Assembly (NCBI RefSeq): GCF_041051975.1
Contig: NZ_CP163435.1
Location: 9,640,501 to 9,704,500 of the forward strand
Source of the DNA: Streptomyces sp. R21
GTDB taxonomy: Bacteria > Actinomycetota > Actinomycetes > Streptomycetales > Streptomycetaceae
Length of the DNA stretch: 64,000 bases
Direction of reading: 5' to 3'
Made by a program: the position numbers and the translations under genes. The notes under the pieces were generated by a model that saw only the letters and a list, made by a program, of their open reading frames with translations, made no database searches and was not told where the DNA came from. Positions 25,223 to 34,092 of this stretch are shown piece after piece; position 1 is the stretch's first letter, and each line of letters starts with the position of its first letter.

Positions 25223-25369
25223 TCCTGCCGGCGCAGGACAGCGCCCGGCCGCCGTACGAGCCGTAGCACCACCGACCGCGCGCCCGGCGCCGCAACAGGG
25301 AACCGGGACTTCACCCAGAGCGGAACGCCGATGCCTTCCCCTCCGGCCTGGCGCTTCTAGGCTGAAGGG

Positions 25370-25822
25370 GTGAGCAACCAAGTGCCGAACGAAGCCCGTG
25401 TCATCCCCCTGCGCCCGGCAGCCGCGCCGAGTCCGGCCACCGCTCCGGCACGCGCGCCGCAGCGCCCGCGGCCCGTTCTCGCGCCGAGACAGGTGCCACC
25501 GGCTCCCGCGGAGAAGGAGCCGCTGTGGCGGGACCTCGTGGGTGACGTCCTGCGGCGTGAGCGCCTTGCCCAGGAGCGCACCCTCAAGGACGTGGCCGAG
25601 GCGGCCCGGATCTCGATGCCGTACCTCTCCGAGCTGGAGCGCGGCCGCAAGGAGGCCTCCTCCGAAGTCCTCGCGGCCGCCGCACGCGCCCTCGGTCTCG
25701 GCCTCCCCGACCTGCTCTCGCTCGCCCAGGACGAGCTCACGCGGCTCGCCCGGGTGCGGCGTCCGGACCGCGGGCGCGCCCCGTCGGCATCGCGCTACGA
25801 CGGGATGTGCCTGGCGGCCTGA
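25370..25822 (+). CDS. popR: PopR/ClgR-like XRE regulator of clpP3-clpP4
   Basis: A 150-residue regulator with a Pro/Ala-rich N-terminal arm (1-48) and an XRE helix-turn-helix (about 58-115: LKDVAEAARISMPYLSELERGRKEASSEVL), the ClgR/PopR signature. It ends MCLAA; in S. lividans PopR the terminal Ala pair is the tag that sends it to ClpP1P2, keeping the clpP3-clpP4 operon off until ClpP1P2 fails. GTG 25370 lies 6 nt after a TAGGCT -10-like box, so the message may be leaderless. The convergent clpP4 gene ends 46 bp away, and the likely target, clpP3-clpP4, starts at 27126. Confidence 0.85.
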   Translation: MSNQVPNEARVIPLRPAAAPSPATAPARAPQRPRPVLAPRQVPPAPAEKEPLWRDLVGDVLRRERLAQERTLKDVAEAARISMPYLSELERGRKEASSEVLAAAARALGLGLPDLLSLAQDELTRLARVRRPDRGRAPSASRYDGMCLAA

Positions 25823-25868
25823 GCGGCCCGCGACCGGTCAGGACCCGGGGGCCTTGGGGCGCCCGGGT

Positions 25869-26471
25869 TCACACCGTCGCCAGCCGTCGGCTCAGCACCT
25901 CGTCGGCGAGCCCGTACGCCACGGCCTCATGTGCGGTGAAGACCTTGTCGCGGTCCATGTCCGCGCGCAGGGTGCTCGCTTCGTGGTGCGTGTGCCGGGA
26001 GAGGACCTCCTCGACCTGCGCGCGGATCCGCAGCATCTCCTTGGCCTGGAGGCTGAGGTCAGACACCGTGCCCTGCCGTCCGCCACTGGCCGGCTGGCCG
26101 AGCAGCACCCGGGCGTGCTCCAGCACGAACCGCCGTCCGGGATCGCCCCCGGCCAGCAGCACCGCCGCGGTGGAGGCGGCCTGACCGACGCAGAACGTCG
26201 AGATCGGCGCCTGGACGAACGACATCGTGTCGTAGATCGCCATGAGCGAAGTGAACGAGCCGCCGGGCGAGTTGATGTAGATCGCGATCTCGCTCTCCGG
26301 GTTCGACGACTCCAGATGGAGGAGTTGCGCGATGACGACGTTGGCGACACCGTCGTCGATCTCCGTGCCGAGGAAGATGATCCGCTCGGACAGCAGCCGG
26401 CTGAAGACGTCGTAGGACCGCTCGCCCTGCGGGGTCCGCTCGACGACGTTCGGAATCGTGTACGAACCCAT
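25869..26471 (-). CDS. clpP4: ClpP-family subunit lacking the catalytic His (ClpP4-like)
   Basis: A 200-residue ClpP. The nucleophile Ser100 is kept in GQAASTAA and Asp175 in DMDRDKVF, but the motif normally reading ARxMxHQP here reads ARVLLGQP: the catalytic His is Gly125. The subunit should therefore be weak or inactive alone and act as structural partner or chaperone-docking ring of a mixed tetradecamer with ClpP3. The ATG at 26471 is one base after the clpP3 stop (TGACATG), so the two are translationally coupled. N-terminus MGSYTIPNVVER is canonical. Confidence 0.92.
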   Translation of the reverse strand: MGSYTIPNVVERTPQGERSYDVFSRLLSERIIFLGTEIDDGVANVVIAQLLHLESSNPESEIAIYINSPGGSFTSLMAIYDTMSFVQAPISTFCVGQAASTAAVLLAGGDPGRRFVLEHARVLLGQPASGGRQGTVSDLSLQAKEMLRIRAQVEEVLSRHTHHEASTLRADMDRDKVFTAHEAVAYGLADEVLSRRLATV

Positions 26472-26472
26472 G

Positions 26473-27126
26473 TCAGAGTCCCATCCGTCGTCGTGACGCG
26501 GCCGGGCGGACATCGTCGAGCGACTCCACGACCCGGTCCACCATGCCGTACTCCCTGGCCTGTTCGGCCGTGAACCAGCGGTCGCGATCGCCGTCCTGGG
26601 AGATCGTCTCCTCGCTCTGGCCGGTGTGCTCCGCGGTGATCCGCTCGATGGCCTTCTTGGTGAACTCCAGGTTCTCCGCCTGGATTTCGATGTCGGCGGT
26701 GCTCCCGCCGATCCCGGCCGACGGCTGGTGCATCATGATCCGCGCGTTCGGCAGTGCGAAGCGCTTGCCGTGCGTTCCCACGCTCAGCAGGAACTGGCCC
26801 ATGCTCGCCGCGAACCCCATCACGAGCGTCGAGACGTCGTTGGGGATCAGCCGCATCGTGTCGTAGATCGCGAGCCCCGCGGTCACCGATCCGCCAGGAC
26901 TGTTGATGTACAGGCTGATGTCCGTACGCGAGTCCTCCGCCGACAGCAGGAGCAGCTGGGCGCAGACCCGGTTGGCGGAGACCTCGTCGACCTGGGTGCC
27001 GAGCAGGACGATCCGCTGCGCGAGCAGTTGCGCGGCCAGATGGTCGTCGAATCGTGTTGCCGGGGTGTCGCCCTCTTCGGCCCGCGGAGCGCGGCCCGGG
27101 TCCCAGCCGGTGATGAATGGAGTCAT
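26473..27126 (-). CDS. clpP3: ATP-dependent Clp protease proteolytic subunit (ClpP3-like)
   Basis: A 217-residue ClpP with a complete triad: Ser108 in GFAASMGQ, His133 in IMMHQP, Asp182 in GDRDRWF. It is the active half of the second ClpP pair of Streptomyces, used when ClpP1P2 is missing or overloaded. ATG 27126 follows GAGGAGG at 5 nt; about 39 further upstream codons are open but lack homology. It heads the clpP3-clpP4 operon, and its promoter should lie in 27127-27270, the expected place for PopR binding. The C-terminus is a basic tail (ASRRRMGL). Confidence 0.93.
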   Translation of the reverse strand: MTPFITGWDPGRAPRAEEGDTPATRFDDHLAAQLLAQRIVLLGTQVDEVSANRVCAQLLLLSAEDSRTDISLYINSPGGSVTAGLAIYDTMRLIPNDVSTLVMGFAASMGQFLLSVGTHGKRFALPNARIMMHQPSAGIGGSTADIEIQAENLEFTKKAIERITAEHTGQSEETISQDGDRDRWFTAEQAREYGMVDRVVESLDDVRPAASRRRMGL

Positions 27127-27270
27127 CGGTCCTCCTCGTGGTGGTGCGGCTGCCGTCGCCGCGTTCTCCACTCTCGGCCCGAACGCGCCGCTACCCGGGC
27201 CTTCTTGGCCCGCAGCAGATTCGCCACGGGCAGAGGCCGTCATGGACTGGGGGCGCGGAAATGCGGGAAG

Positions 27271-28470
27271 TCAGCCGGCCGTGCGCAGCTTCCGGAAGAG
27301 GGCACGCACATCCGCGACGAGCAGCTCCGGCTCCTCCAGCGCGGCGAAATGCCCGCCCCGGTCGAACTCCGTCCACTGCACGATGGTGTTCGTGCGGTCC
27401 GCGATGTGCCGCAGGGCCACGAAGTTCTCGTGCGGGAAGACGGCGAGGGCGGTCGGCGTGGTCGAGGGGGCGGGCGGCGATCCCCAGTAGTCCGCATGCG
27501 CCCGCTCGTAGTAGATGCGCGCGGACGAACCGGCCGTCCCCGTCAGCCAGTACAGCATCACGTTGGTCAACAGCCGTTCCCTGTCGACAGCGTCCTCGGG
27601 GCTGTTCTTCCGCGGGTCCGTCCATTGCCTGAACTTCTCGGCGATCCAGGCAAGTTGGCCGACCGGCGAGTCGGTGAGCCCGTACGCGAGTGTCTGCGGG
27701 CGGGTGAACTGGATGTCGGCGTACCCGCGCTCGTTCTTGTTCCACTCCTGGAACCGCTGCCAGGACAGCAGCGTGCGCTCGCGCTCTTCGGGGCTCAGCG
27801 CCGCCAGTTCGGCGGGCGTCGGCTCCGTCGTCGCGCCCGAGTCGGGGAGCAGATTCAGATGGACCCCGATGACGCGGTCGGGATACGCCCGGCCCAGCTC
27901 ACGGGAGATGGCCCCGCCCCAGTCCCCGCCCTGCGCCCCGTAGCGGTGATAGCCGAGGCGCTCCATCAGCTCGGCGAACGCGGCGGCCACGCGCTTGAAT
28001 TCCCACCCGGTTTCCCGGGTCGGGCCGGAGAGGCCGAATCCCGGAATGCTGGGGATGACGAGATGGAACGCGTCGGCCGGATCCCCGCCGTGAGCCCGCG
28101 GATCGGTCAACGGGCCGACCACATCGGTGAATTCGACGATCGAACCCGGCCAGCCGTGCGTGATGATCAGGGGAGTGGCATCCGGTTCCGGGGACCGCAC
28201 ATGGGCGAAATGCACCCGCGTGCCATCGATTTCGGTCGTGAACTGCGGCCATTGGTTCAGCCGGGCCTCCGCCGCACGCCAGTCGTACTCGTGCCGCCAA
28301 TACCGTACGAGCTCTTCGAGGTGATCCCGCGGAATTCCATAGGCCCAGCCCACGCCCGGCAGCGCGTCCGGCCAGCGGGTGCGGTCGAGGCGGTGGCGCA
28401 GATCGTCGAGGTCGCTCTCGGGGAAGTCGATGCGGAACGGATGAATGCCTGAGGCGTCTGCAGATGTCAT
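27271..28470 (-). CDS. Epoxide hydrolase
   Basis: A 399-residue alpha/beta-hydrolase of the microsomal-type epoxide hydrolase family. The N-terminal EHN domain (FRIDFPESDLDDLRHRL) is followed by the HGWPGS oxyanion loop, the nucleophile Asp in GGDWGG, and the charge-relay His in GGHFAALEEP; the lid with Tyr residues sits between. It opens epoxides to diols. ATG 28470 follows a TAGCAT -10-like box at 28484-28479, so it may have a very short leader. It is upstream of clpP3 on the same strand but 144 bp separate them. Confidence 0.9.
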   Translation of the reverse strand: MTSADASGIHPFRIDFPESDLDDLRHRLDRTRWPDALPGVGWAYGIPRDHLEELVRYWRHEYDWRAAEARLNQWPQFTTEIDGTRVHFAHVRSPEPDATPLIITHGWPGSIVEFTDVVGPLTDPRAHGGDPADAFHLVIPSIPGFGLSGPTRETGWEFKRVAAAFAELMERLGYHRYGAQGGDWGGAISRELGRAYPDRVIGVHLNLLPDSGATTEPTPAELAALSPEERERTLLSWQRFQEWNKNERGYADIQFTRPQTLAYGLTDSPVGQLAWIAEKFRQWTDPRKNSPEDAVDRERLLTNVMLYWLTGTAGSSARIYYERAHADYWGSPPAPSTTPTALAVFPHENFVALRHIADRTNTIVQWTEFDRGGHFAALEEPELLVADVRALFRKLRTAG

Positions 28471-28694
28471 GTCCGCGCATGCTAACTGCGGGGCGTTCGG
28501 TGGCTCCGGTATTTTTTGACCACCGCGTCTGCGACCCCCTGCACCCCCCCGGCCGGACACCGCGCCCCCGGCCTCGGACGGCCCGGGCCGTCCGTTCTGC
28601 GCCGACCCGCGGTGCTCGGTACTGTCGGAAGTGATCGCCGCGCGCATCCCCGGCGCACGGAACCCGGGCGGCCGAGCGGAGGAGGCAGGCTGCC

Positions 28695-29510
28695 ATGACC
28701 GTGATCGCCCTGAAAACCGCGGTGCTGCGGGACGGGCTCACCCTCCCTTACGCCGAGGCGGGCTACCCCGAGGGCACGCCCGTCGTCTTCGTGCACGGGC
28801 TGGCGGACTCCTGGTGGTCCTTCGAGCCGCTCCTGAGACAGCTCCCGGCATCTCTGCACGGCTTCGCCCCCACCCAGCGCGGCCACGGCGACGCCGACCG
28901 CCCTCCCGACGGCTATACGCCCGAGGACTTCGCCGCCGATCTCGTGGCCTTCCTCGACACCGTCGGCATCCGCCGCACGCTCCTCGCCGGATCGTCCAGC
29001 GGCGGCGTGACTGCGCGGATCGTCGCGGGCAGCCACCCCGACCGGATCTCCGGGCTGGTGCTGATCGGCGTCCCCGCCACCCTCGCCGACAAGCCGGCGG
29101 TGACCGCCGTGGGGGAGACCGTCCAGGGCCTCTCCGACCCCGTGCCGCGCGAGTTCGTCGAGGGGTTCCTGGACGGCATGGTGAGCCGCCCGGTCGCCCG
29201 CGGATTCATCGAGACCATGGTCGAGGAAGGGCTCAAGCTTCCCGCGTACGTCTGGCAGGAGACCGTCCGCGGACTGCTGGAGACCGACCTGCGCGCGACC
29301 CTCGCGGGCATCCTGGTGCCGACCCTCCTCCTCTGGGGCGACCAGGACGCATTCCTGCCCCGTGCGGACCAGCAGATCATCCTGGACGCCGTCCACGGAG
29401 CACGGCTGCTCACCTACGAGGGCGCTGGGCATGTCGTGCACTGGGAGGAGCCGGAGCGCGTCGTCGCCGACATCGCCGCCTTCGCGGCCCGCCTCGCTGC
29501 CAAGTCCTGA
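28695..29510 (+). CDS. Alpha/beta hydrolase
   Basis: A 271-residue hydrolase with HGLADSWWSFEPL as oxyanion region, nucleophile Ser in AGSSSGGV, Asp in LLWGDQDAFLP and His in GAGHVVHWEEP. This resembles haloacetate/esterase-like members. ATG 28695 follows GGAGGCAGG. It is followed at 73 bp by a VOC protein with a separate ribosome site, possibly the same transcript. The specific substrate is not predictable. Confidence 0.88.
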   Translation: MTVIALKTAVLRDGLTLPYAEAGYPEGTPVVFVHGLADSWWSFEPLLRQLPASLHGFAPTQRGHGDADRPPDGYTPEDFAADLVAFLDTVGIRRTLLAGSSSGGVTARIVAGSHPDRISGLVLIGVPATLADKPAVTAVGETVQGLSDPVPREFVEGFLDGMVSRPVARGFIETMVEEGLKLPAYVWQETVRGLLETDLRATLAGILVPTLLLWGDQDAFLPRADQQIILDAVHGARLLTYEGAGHVVHWEEPERVVADIAAFAARLAAKS

Positions 29511-29583
29511 CCTGTCACCGATGAGTTTCCGGCCGGGGACCGGTCCACAGAGCAGACGACGTTCCCGACCCGAGGAGGTACCC

Positions 29584-30066
29584 ATGCCCGCCGACGGATT
29601 CACCACCTGTCTGTGGTTCGACGAACAGGCCGAGGAAGCCGCCCACTACTACGTGTCGATCTTCAAGAACTCCAAGCTGGGCCGGGTCGGCCGCTACACC
29701 GAGGCCGGACCCCGCCCCGCCGGTTCCGTGATGGCCGTGGAGTTCGTGGCCAACGGGCACAAGTTCGTGGCCCTGAACGGCGGCCCGGAGTTCACCTTCG
29801 ACGAGGCCGTCTCCTTCCAGATCTACTGCGAGGACCAGGCGGAGGTGGACTTCTACTGGAACAAGCTCACCGAGGACGGTGGCGAAGCAGGCCCCTGCGG
29901 CTGGCTCAAGGACAAGTTCGGTCTCTCCTGGCAGGTCATCCCGGCCAGGCTCATGGATCTGGTCAGCGACCCGGACCCGGAGAAGGCGGCCCGCACGAGC
30001 AAGGCGATGTTCCAGATGTCCAAGCTGGACCTCGCCGCCCTGGAGAAGGCCCACGCGGGCGAATAG
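29584..30066 (+). CDS. PhnB-like VOC protein
   Basis: A 160-residue VOC/3-demethylubiquinone-methyltransferase-like protein. It begins TTCLWFDEQAEEAAHYYVSIF, typical of the PhnB subgroup, with GHKFVALNGGPEFTF and WLKDKFGLSWQVIP further on. The DFYWNKLTEDGG segment is also conserved in the family. The name of the methyltransferase in databases is misleading, since no methyl transfer is shown. ATG 29584 follows GAGGAGG. The role is unknown. Confidence 0.88.
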   Translation: MPADGFTTCLWFDEQAEEAAHYYVSIFKNSKLGRVGRYTEAGPRPAGSVMAVEFVANGHKFVALNGGPEFTFDEAVSFQIYCEDQAEVDFYWNKLTEDGGEAGPCGWLKDKFGLSWQVIPARLMDLVSDPDPEKAARTSKAMFQMSKLDLAALEKAHAGE

Positions 30067-30092
30067 CGGGCCGGTATGGCGGCCGGCCCGCT
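30065..30092 (+). terminator. Hairpin terminator
   Basis: A perfect 10-bp repeat AGCGGGCCGG / CCGGCCCGCT with an 8-nt loop overlaps the VOC stop codon. The remaining 30093-30258 stretch shows no gene. Confidence 0.7.
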
Positions 30093-30258
30093 CTCGTCCC
30101 GCGCGGATCAGGCGAGCTGGCCGCTGTGCGGCGCCGTGTACGCGCTGTCGCGGCGCAGCAGTTCCCGCTGGGTCGGAGTACGCCCACAGTGCGCCCGGGG
30201 GCGCGCTCAGCCCTTGGGGCCGGGCTGCGGCGGGCGCCGATGGTTTCGGGTGCCCGGG

Positions 30259-31263
30259 TCAGGGCCGGGCGGACGGGGCGGCCTCTTCGGCGTCCAGGAG
30301 GAGATGCGGTGCACGGCGGGGCGTGGCGGGCCCGTCGGGGCCGTAGCCGAGCCGGACGATGAGCTGGACGTGGTCGAAGGGGGCTGTCTCCGGTCGCAGC
30401 CGGTCGCGGAGGTCCGGCCACTCCAGAGCCTGGTGCAGCAACGAGGTGCGCAGCCCCTGGGTCGTCGCGACAAGCAGGACGGACTGGAGCGCCTGGCCCG
30501 CGCGCAGCCAGTCCATGCGCCGGTCGTGGGCCGTGGTGAGCACCGCCAGCGTGGGCGTGCGCTCGAACGGCCGGGACGGCAGCTGCTCCAGGGAACGGCG
30601 CGCGCCGAAATCACGCATCGGGACCTGCTCGAAGGCGTCCTGCGGTCCGAAGGCCGACGACGGGATGCCGGTGTCCTCCCCCACGTCCCGTCCCGTCCAG
30701 CGTCGGCTCTCGACACTGCGGTCCGGGTCGGCGTGATTGCGGCGTTCCGCCGTGGCGGTCACCCGCAACAGACGGGCCGTCTCGTGCGGGTCCGGCACGG
30801 TCAGCGCGGCGCCTTCCATGTGTGCGGCCTCGGCGAGCTCCTGCATGACCGCCGTGGGGACACGCCGCTCGGCGAAGGGGAACCGGCTGCTGCGCCTGCG
30901 CCAGATCGCGTCGTACAGATCGGGACTGTGGACCGTGGCGAGCGACGCACTCGGAGTGATGCGCACGGTGACCAGCAGATCGGGCCGGTGGGCATTCGGG
31001 AGCAGCCGGGCCACCGGTTTCCAGCCGAGATGAGTGACCGCGATCCGCAGGTTGACCAGGGCCGCGCCCGCCGCGATGTGCAGCGCCCGGCCGTGCGGGT
31101 CCTCGCTGGGCAGAGCCCGCTCGGCGGCGGCGTGGATCTCCAGCGTCAACAGCTCGGGGTCGAAGCGGAAGTGCCAGGGCTGTGTGTTGTGCATCGAGGG
31201 TGCCGCGATGGCGGCCGAGATCATCTTCTCCAGTGCCGACGAGTCGAGCGAGGTGACAGACAT
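30259..31263 (-). CDS. Acg-like nitroreductase family protein
   Basis: A 334-residue protein with the Acg/nitroreductase fold. MISAAIAAPSMHNTQPWHF is the FMN-binding start, RRRSSRFPF and GQALQSVLLVATTQGL further mark it. Mycobacterial Acg (Rv2032) of the DosR regulon binds FMN tightly without reductase activity and is thought to hoard it in dormancy. ATG 31263 lies behind GGAGG. A GGGGCC-N4-GGCCCC palindrome 82 bp upstream could be its operator. Alcohol dehydrogenase and a universal stress protein are nearby, as in dormancy-type clusters of Streptomyces. Confidence 0.85.
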   Translation of the reverse strand: MSVTSLDSSALEKMISAAIAAPSMHNTQPWHFRFDPELLTLEIHAAAERALPSEDPHGRALHIAAGAALVNLRIAVTHLGWKPVARLLPNAHRPDLLVTVRITPSASLATVHSPDLYDAIWRRRSSRFPFAERRVPTAVMQELAEAAHMEGAALTVPDPHETARLLRVTATAERRNHADPDRSVESRRWTGRDVGEDTGIPSSAFGPQDAFEQVPMRDFGARRSLEQLPSRPFERTPTLAVLTTAHDRRMDWLRAGQALQSVLLVATTQGLRTSLLHQALEWPDLRDRLRPETAPFDHVQLIVRLGYGPDGPATPRRAPHLLLDAEEAAPSARP

Positions 31264-31344
31264 GAGGACCTCCTCTCCCGGGCCGGTCGTGCTGCCGGGA
31301 ATGTGGATGAACTCAGCCTGCTGGAGCAGGCGGCTCGGGTCGTA

Positions 31345-31360
31345 GGGGCCGTCCGGCCCC
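31345..31360. promoter_or_regulatory. Candidate DevR/OsdR-like palindrome upstream of Acg-like gene
   Basis: GGGGCC-N4-GGCCCC is a perfect 16-bp palindrome 82 bp before the nitroreductase start. Its form recalls the GGG..CCC core of DosR/DevR boxes. In 70 percent GC DNA this alone is suggestive only. Confidence 0.4.
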
Positions 31361-31436
31361 AACCGGGTCTGGACGGCCCTGCCCCACGCACCTTCCTGCG
31401 GGCCGACGGGCCGACGGGCCTGCATGCCGCTCCGGT

Positions 31437-32558
31437 TCAGGCCGGCTCCCCGTCGATCGGCAGGCGCAGCCCCGTCCGTCCGGAGAAGACATGGACGGCG
31501 TCCGGGTGCACGGTGACGCGCATGCGGTGCCCCTCGCCGTACGGCGCCCGTTGTGGGGCTCGGACGACGAGACGCGGGCCTACCCGGTGGACGCCGATGA
31601 CGGTGTGGAGGTGGAGGGAGGCTCCGGTGTACTCCAGGGCATCGATCACGAGATCCAGTCCCGGTGTCTCCCGGTCTTCCACGGAGACGATGTCGAACTC
31701 CTCGGGACGGATGCCCAGCACGATCTCGGTGAGGCGTTCGGCGCGCGCGGCCTCCAGGGCGGGCCGGGGCAACGGGAGGAAGAGGCCGCCCAGTTGAGCG
31801 GTGCCGTCCAGGGTGAGGGGCAGCCGGAGGAGGTTCATCGGCGGCGATCCGATGAAGCCGGCGACGAAGACGTTGGCGGGGTACGCGTACACCTCTCTCG
31901 GGGTGCCGACCTGTTGCAGCACACCGTCGTCGAGGACGGCCACACGGTCGCCCAGGGACAGCGCCTCGGCCTGGTCGTGGGTGACGTAGAGCGTGGTGAT
32001 GCCGAAGAGCCGCTGGAGCGAGGCGATATGGGCGCGGGTCCGCACCCGCGCTCCGGCGTCCAGGTTGGACAGCGGTTCGTCCATGAGCAACGCCTGCGGC
32101 TCCCGGACCAGGGCGCGGCCGGTCGCCACGCGCTGCCGCTGCCCGGCGGAGAGCGACTTGGGCTTGCGGCCGAGGTAGTGACGCGCGTCGAGGAGGGCGA
32201 CGATGTCGGTGACGGCCCACTGCGCGGCGTCCTTGGGCACGTTCTGGACCAGCAGCGGGAAGCCGATGTTGTCCTCCGCCGTCAGGTGCGGATAGAGGGC
32301 GTAGTCCTGGACCACCATCGCGACGTCGCGGTCCCTGGACGGCCGACGGGTCACGTCCGTGTCGCCGATGAGGATCGCGCCGGAGTCGACGGGCTCCAGT
32401 CCGGCGAGCATCCGCAGCGCGGTGGATTTTCCGCAGCCGGAGGGGCCGACCAGGACCATGAACTCCCCGTCGGCGACCTGCAGTTCGAGCGCGCTGACGG
32501 CCGGGCGGTCCATCGTCGCGAAGTGCCGTGTTGCCCTGTCGAAGGTGACGGACGCCAT
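31437..32558 (-). CDS. MsiK/UgpC-like sugar ABC transporter ATPase
   Basis: A 373-residue ATPase of the multiple-sugar type: Walker A GPSGCGKST, Q-loop VVQDYALYPH, signature LSAGQRQRV (LSGGQ in most relatives), Walker B LLMDEPLSNLD, and a TOBE domain in the last 130 residues (VLGIRPEEFDIV). MsiK proteins energise several sugar importers. No permease or binding-protein gene is near, so it may serve importers elsewhere or be an extra copy. ATG 32558 follows GGGGGAGA. It is divergent from the alcohol dehydrogenase gene. Confidence 0.88.
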   Translation of the reverse strand: MASVTFDRATRHFATMDRPAVSALELQVADGEFMVLVGPSGCGKSTALRMLAGLEPVDSGAILIGDTDVTRRPSRDRDVAMVVQDYALYPHLTAEDNIGFPLLVQNVPKDAAQWAVTDIVALLDARHYLGRKPKSLSAGQRQRVATGRALVREPQALLMDEPLSNLDAGARVRTRAHIASLQRLFGITTLYVTHDQAEALSLGDRVAVLDDGVLQQVGTPREVYAYPANVFVAGFIGSPPMNLLRLPLTLDGTAQLGGLFLPLPRPALEAARAERLTEIVLGIRPEEFDIVSVEDRETPGLDLVIDALEYTGASLHLHTVIGVHRVGPRLVVRAPQRAPYGEGHRMRVTVHPDAVHVFSGRTGLRLPIDGEPA

Positions 32559-32739
32559 GCTCTCCCCCTCCACCGGCGCGGGCCCTGCGACCGGCCCCGC
32601 GGATCGACCGGTTCCGCGCCTCCCAGGTTCAGGTGGAAGGGCGGACAGGTGTCCGTCACCAGACTGGCGTACGCCCCGGCGCGCGGCACCCATCGGTTGC
32701 GGCCGACTGGCAGGTCGAACAGAGCCCGGCCGGCCGGAA

Positions 32740-32754
32740 GGGGCTTTCGGACCC
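32740..32754. promoter_or_regulatory. Candidate DevR/OsdR-like box in divergent region
   Basis: The 415-bp stretch 32559-32973 has no gene. It carries GGGGCTTTCGGACCC, close to the GGGACTTTNGTCCC core of DosR/DevR boxes (GGG and CCC ends, central CTTT kept). It is 220 bp from the alcohol dehydrogenase start and 182 bp from the ATPase start. A small palindrome CGGAC-N4-GTCCG lies at 32642-32655. Confidence 0.4.
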
Positions 32755-32973
32755 GTCAGCGGGCCGGCCGGCCCAAGCGGGCGGCAGCCATCAGGGCCAA
32801 GCTGGAAGTGCGAGCCTGCTCCGGCGGCGACGGCGACGCCCACGGGTGTCCCGCCTCCGACGGGCGGACGGGACCGGCGGTTCGTTGAATGAATGGACCG
32901 TCCTGCCTCGTGGCCGCACGGCCGCGGAATTCCTCCGCGACCGGCATTCGCCAGCCTCGGGAAGGGGATCGTC

Positions 32974-34044
32974 ATGAAAGCACTCGTCTTCCACGGCCCC
33001 GGGCAGTCCGCCTGGGAGAGCGTCGCGGACCCCGGCATCCAGGAGGCGACCGACGCGATCGTGCGCGTCGACGCCGTCACCATCTGCGGGACGGACCTGC
33101 ACATCCTCAAGGGCGATGTGCCGGACGTACGGCCCGGCACGGTGCTGGGGCACGAAGCCGTCGGCGAGGTCGTCGAGGTGGGCAGCGATGTTCGCGGCGT
33201 CCGCCCCGGCGACCGGGTGCTGGTCTCGTGCATCACGGCGTGCGGCCGGTGCCGTTTCTGCCGGGAGAGCGCGTACGGGCAGTGCCGCGGGGGCGGAGGC
33301 TGGATCCTCGGCCATCTGATCAACGGCACGCAGGCCGAGTACGTCCGCGTGCCCTACGCCGACCTGTCCGTGCACCCGCTGCCCGGCGGGGTGGACAGCG
33401 GGGACGCCGTCCTGCTGGCCGACATCTTCCCCACCGCCTACGAGGTGGGTGTGCTCAACGGGCACGTGCGGCCCGGAGACACCGTCGCCGTGGTCGGGGC
33501 CGGGCCCATCGGTCTTGCCGCGATCGCCACGGCCCAGCTCTACAGCCCCGAGAAGATCATCGCCGTGGACCTCGCCCCACCCCGGCTCGACGCCGCCAAG
33601 AACCTCGGCGCCGACGCGGTGGCCGCCGCGGGTGAGGAGGCCGAGCAGTTGGTCGCCGACCTGACCGAAGGGCTCGGAGCCGACGTGGTCCTCGAAGCGG
33701 TGGGGGTGCCGGCCAGCTTCGAGATGTGCACGCGCATGGTCCGGCCCGGCGGCCACGTGGCCAATATCGGCGTGCACGGCAAGCCCGCCGTACTGCACCT
33801 CGAAGACCTCTGGATCAAGAACGTCACCATCACCACCGGACTCGTCGACACGTACTCGACGCCGACCCTGCTGCGCATGATGGCCGCGGGCCGACTGCCC
33901 GCGTCGTCCCTGGTCACCCACACGTTCCCGATGGACCGGATGGAGGAGGCCTACGACGTCTTCGGCGCGGCGGCGGACACCGGGGCGCTCAAGGTCGTTC
34001 TCGGCGAGCAGCGGCACGACGTGCTGTCCGTCAAGGAGTCGTGA
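32974..34044 (+). CDS. Zinc-dependent alcohol dehydrogenase
   Basis: A 356-residue medium-chain dehydrogenase. Catalytic-zinc ligands are Cys in ICGTDLHI and His/Glu in GHEAVGEV; the structural-zinc lobe reads CGRCRFC-x-C with a fourth Cys (GQC). NAD-binding GAGPIG follows at about residue 173. It resembles the alcohol dehydrogenase of the Streptomyces dormancy regulon (KALVFHGPG start). ATG 32974 follows GAAGGGG. Likely converts short alcohols and aldehydes with NAD(H). Confidence 0.9.
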   Translation: MKALVFHGPGQSAWESVADPGIQEATDAIVRVDAVTICGTDLHILKGDVPDVRPGTVLGHEAVGEVVEVGSDVRGVRPGDRVLVSCITACGRCRFCRESAYGQCRGGGGWILGHLINGTQAEYVRVPYADLSVHPLPGGVDSGDAVLLADIFPTAYEVGVLNGHVRPGDTVAVVGAGPIGLAAIATAQLYSPEKIIAVDLAPPRLDAAKNLGADAVAAAGEEAEQLVADLTEGLGADVVLEAVGVPASFEMCTRMVRPGGHVANIGVHGKPAVLHLEDLWIKNVTITTGLVDTYSTPTLLRMMAAGRLPASSLVTHTFPMDRMEEAYDVFGAAADTGALKVVLGEQRHDVLSVKES

Positions 34045-34092
34045 CGGGAGGCCGAGGTCGTCCGTCCTGGGCGGCGGGCCCGGGCCGTCGGA

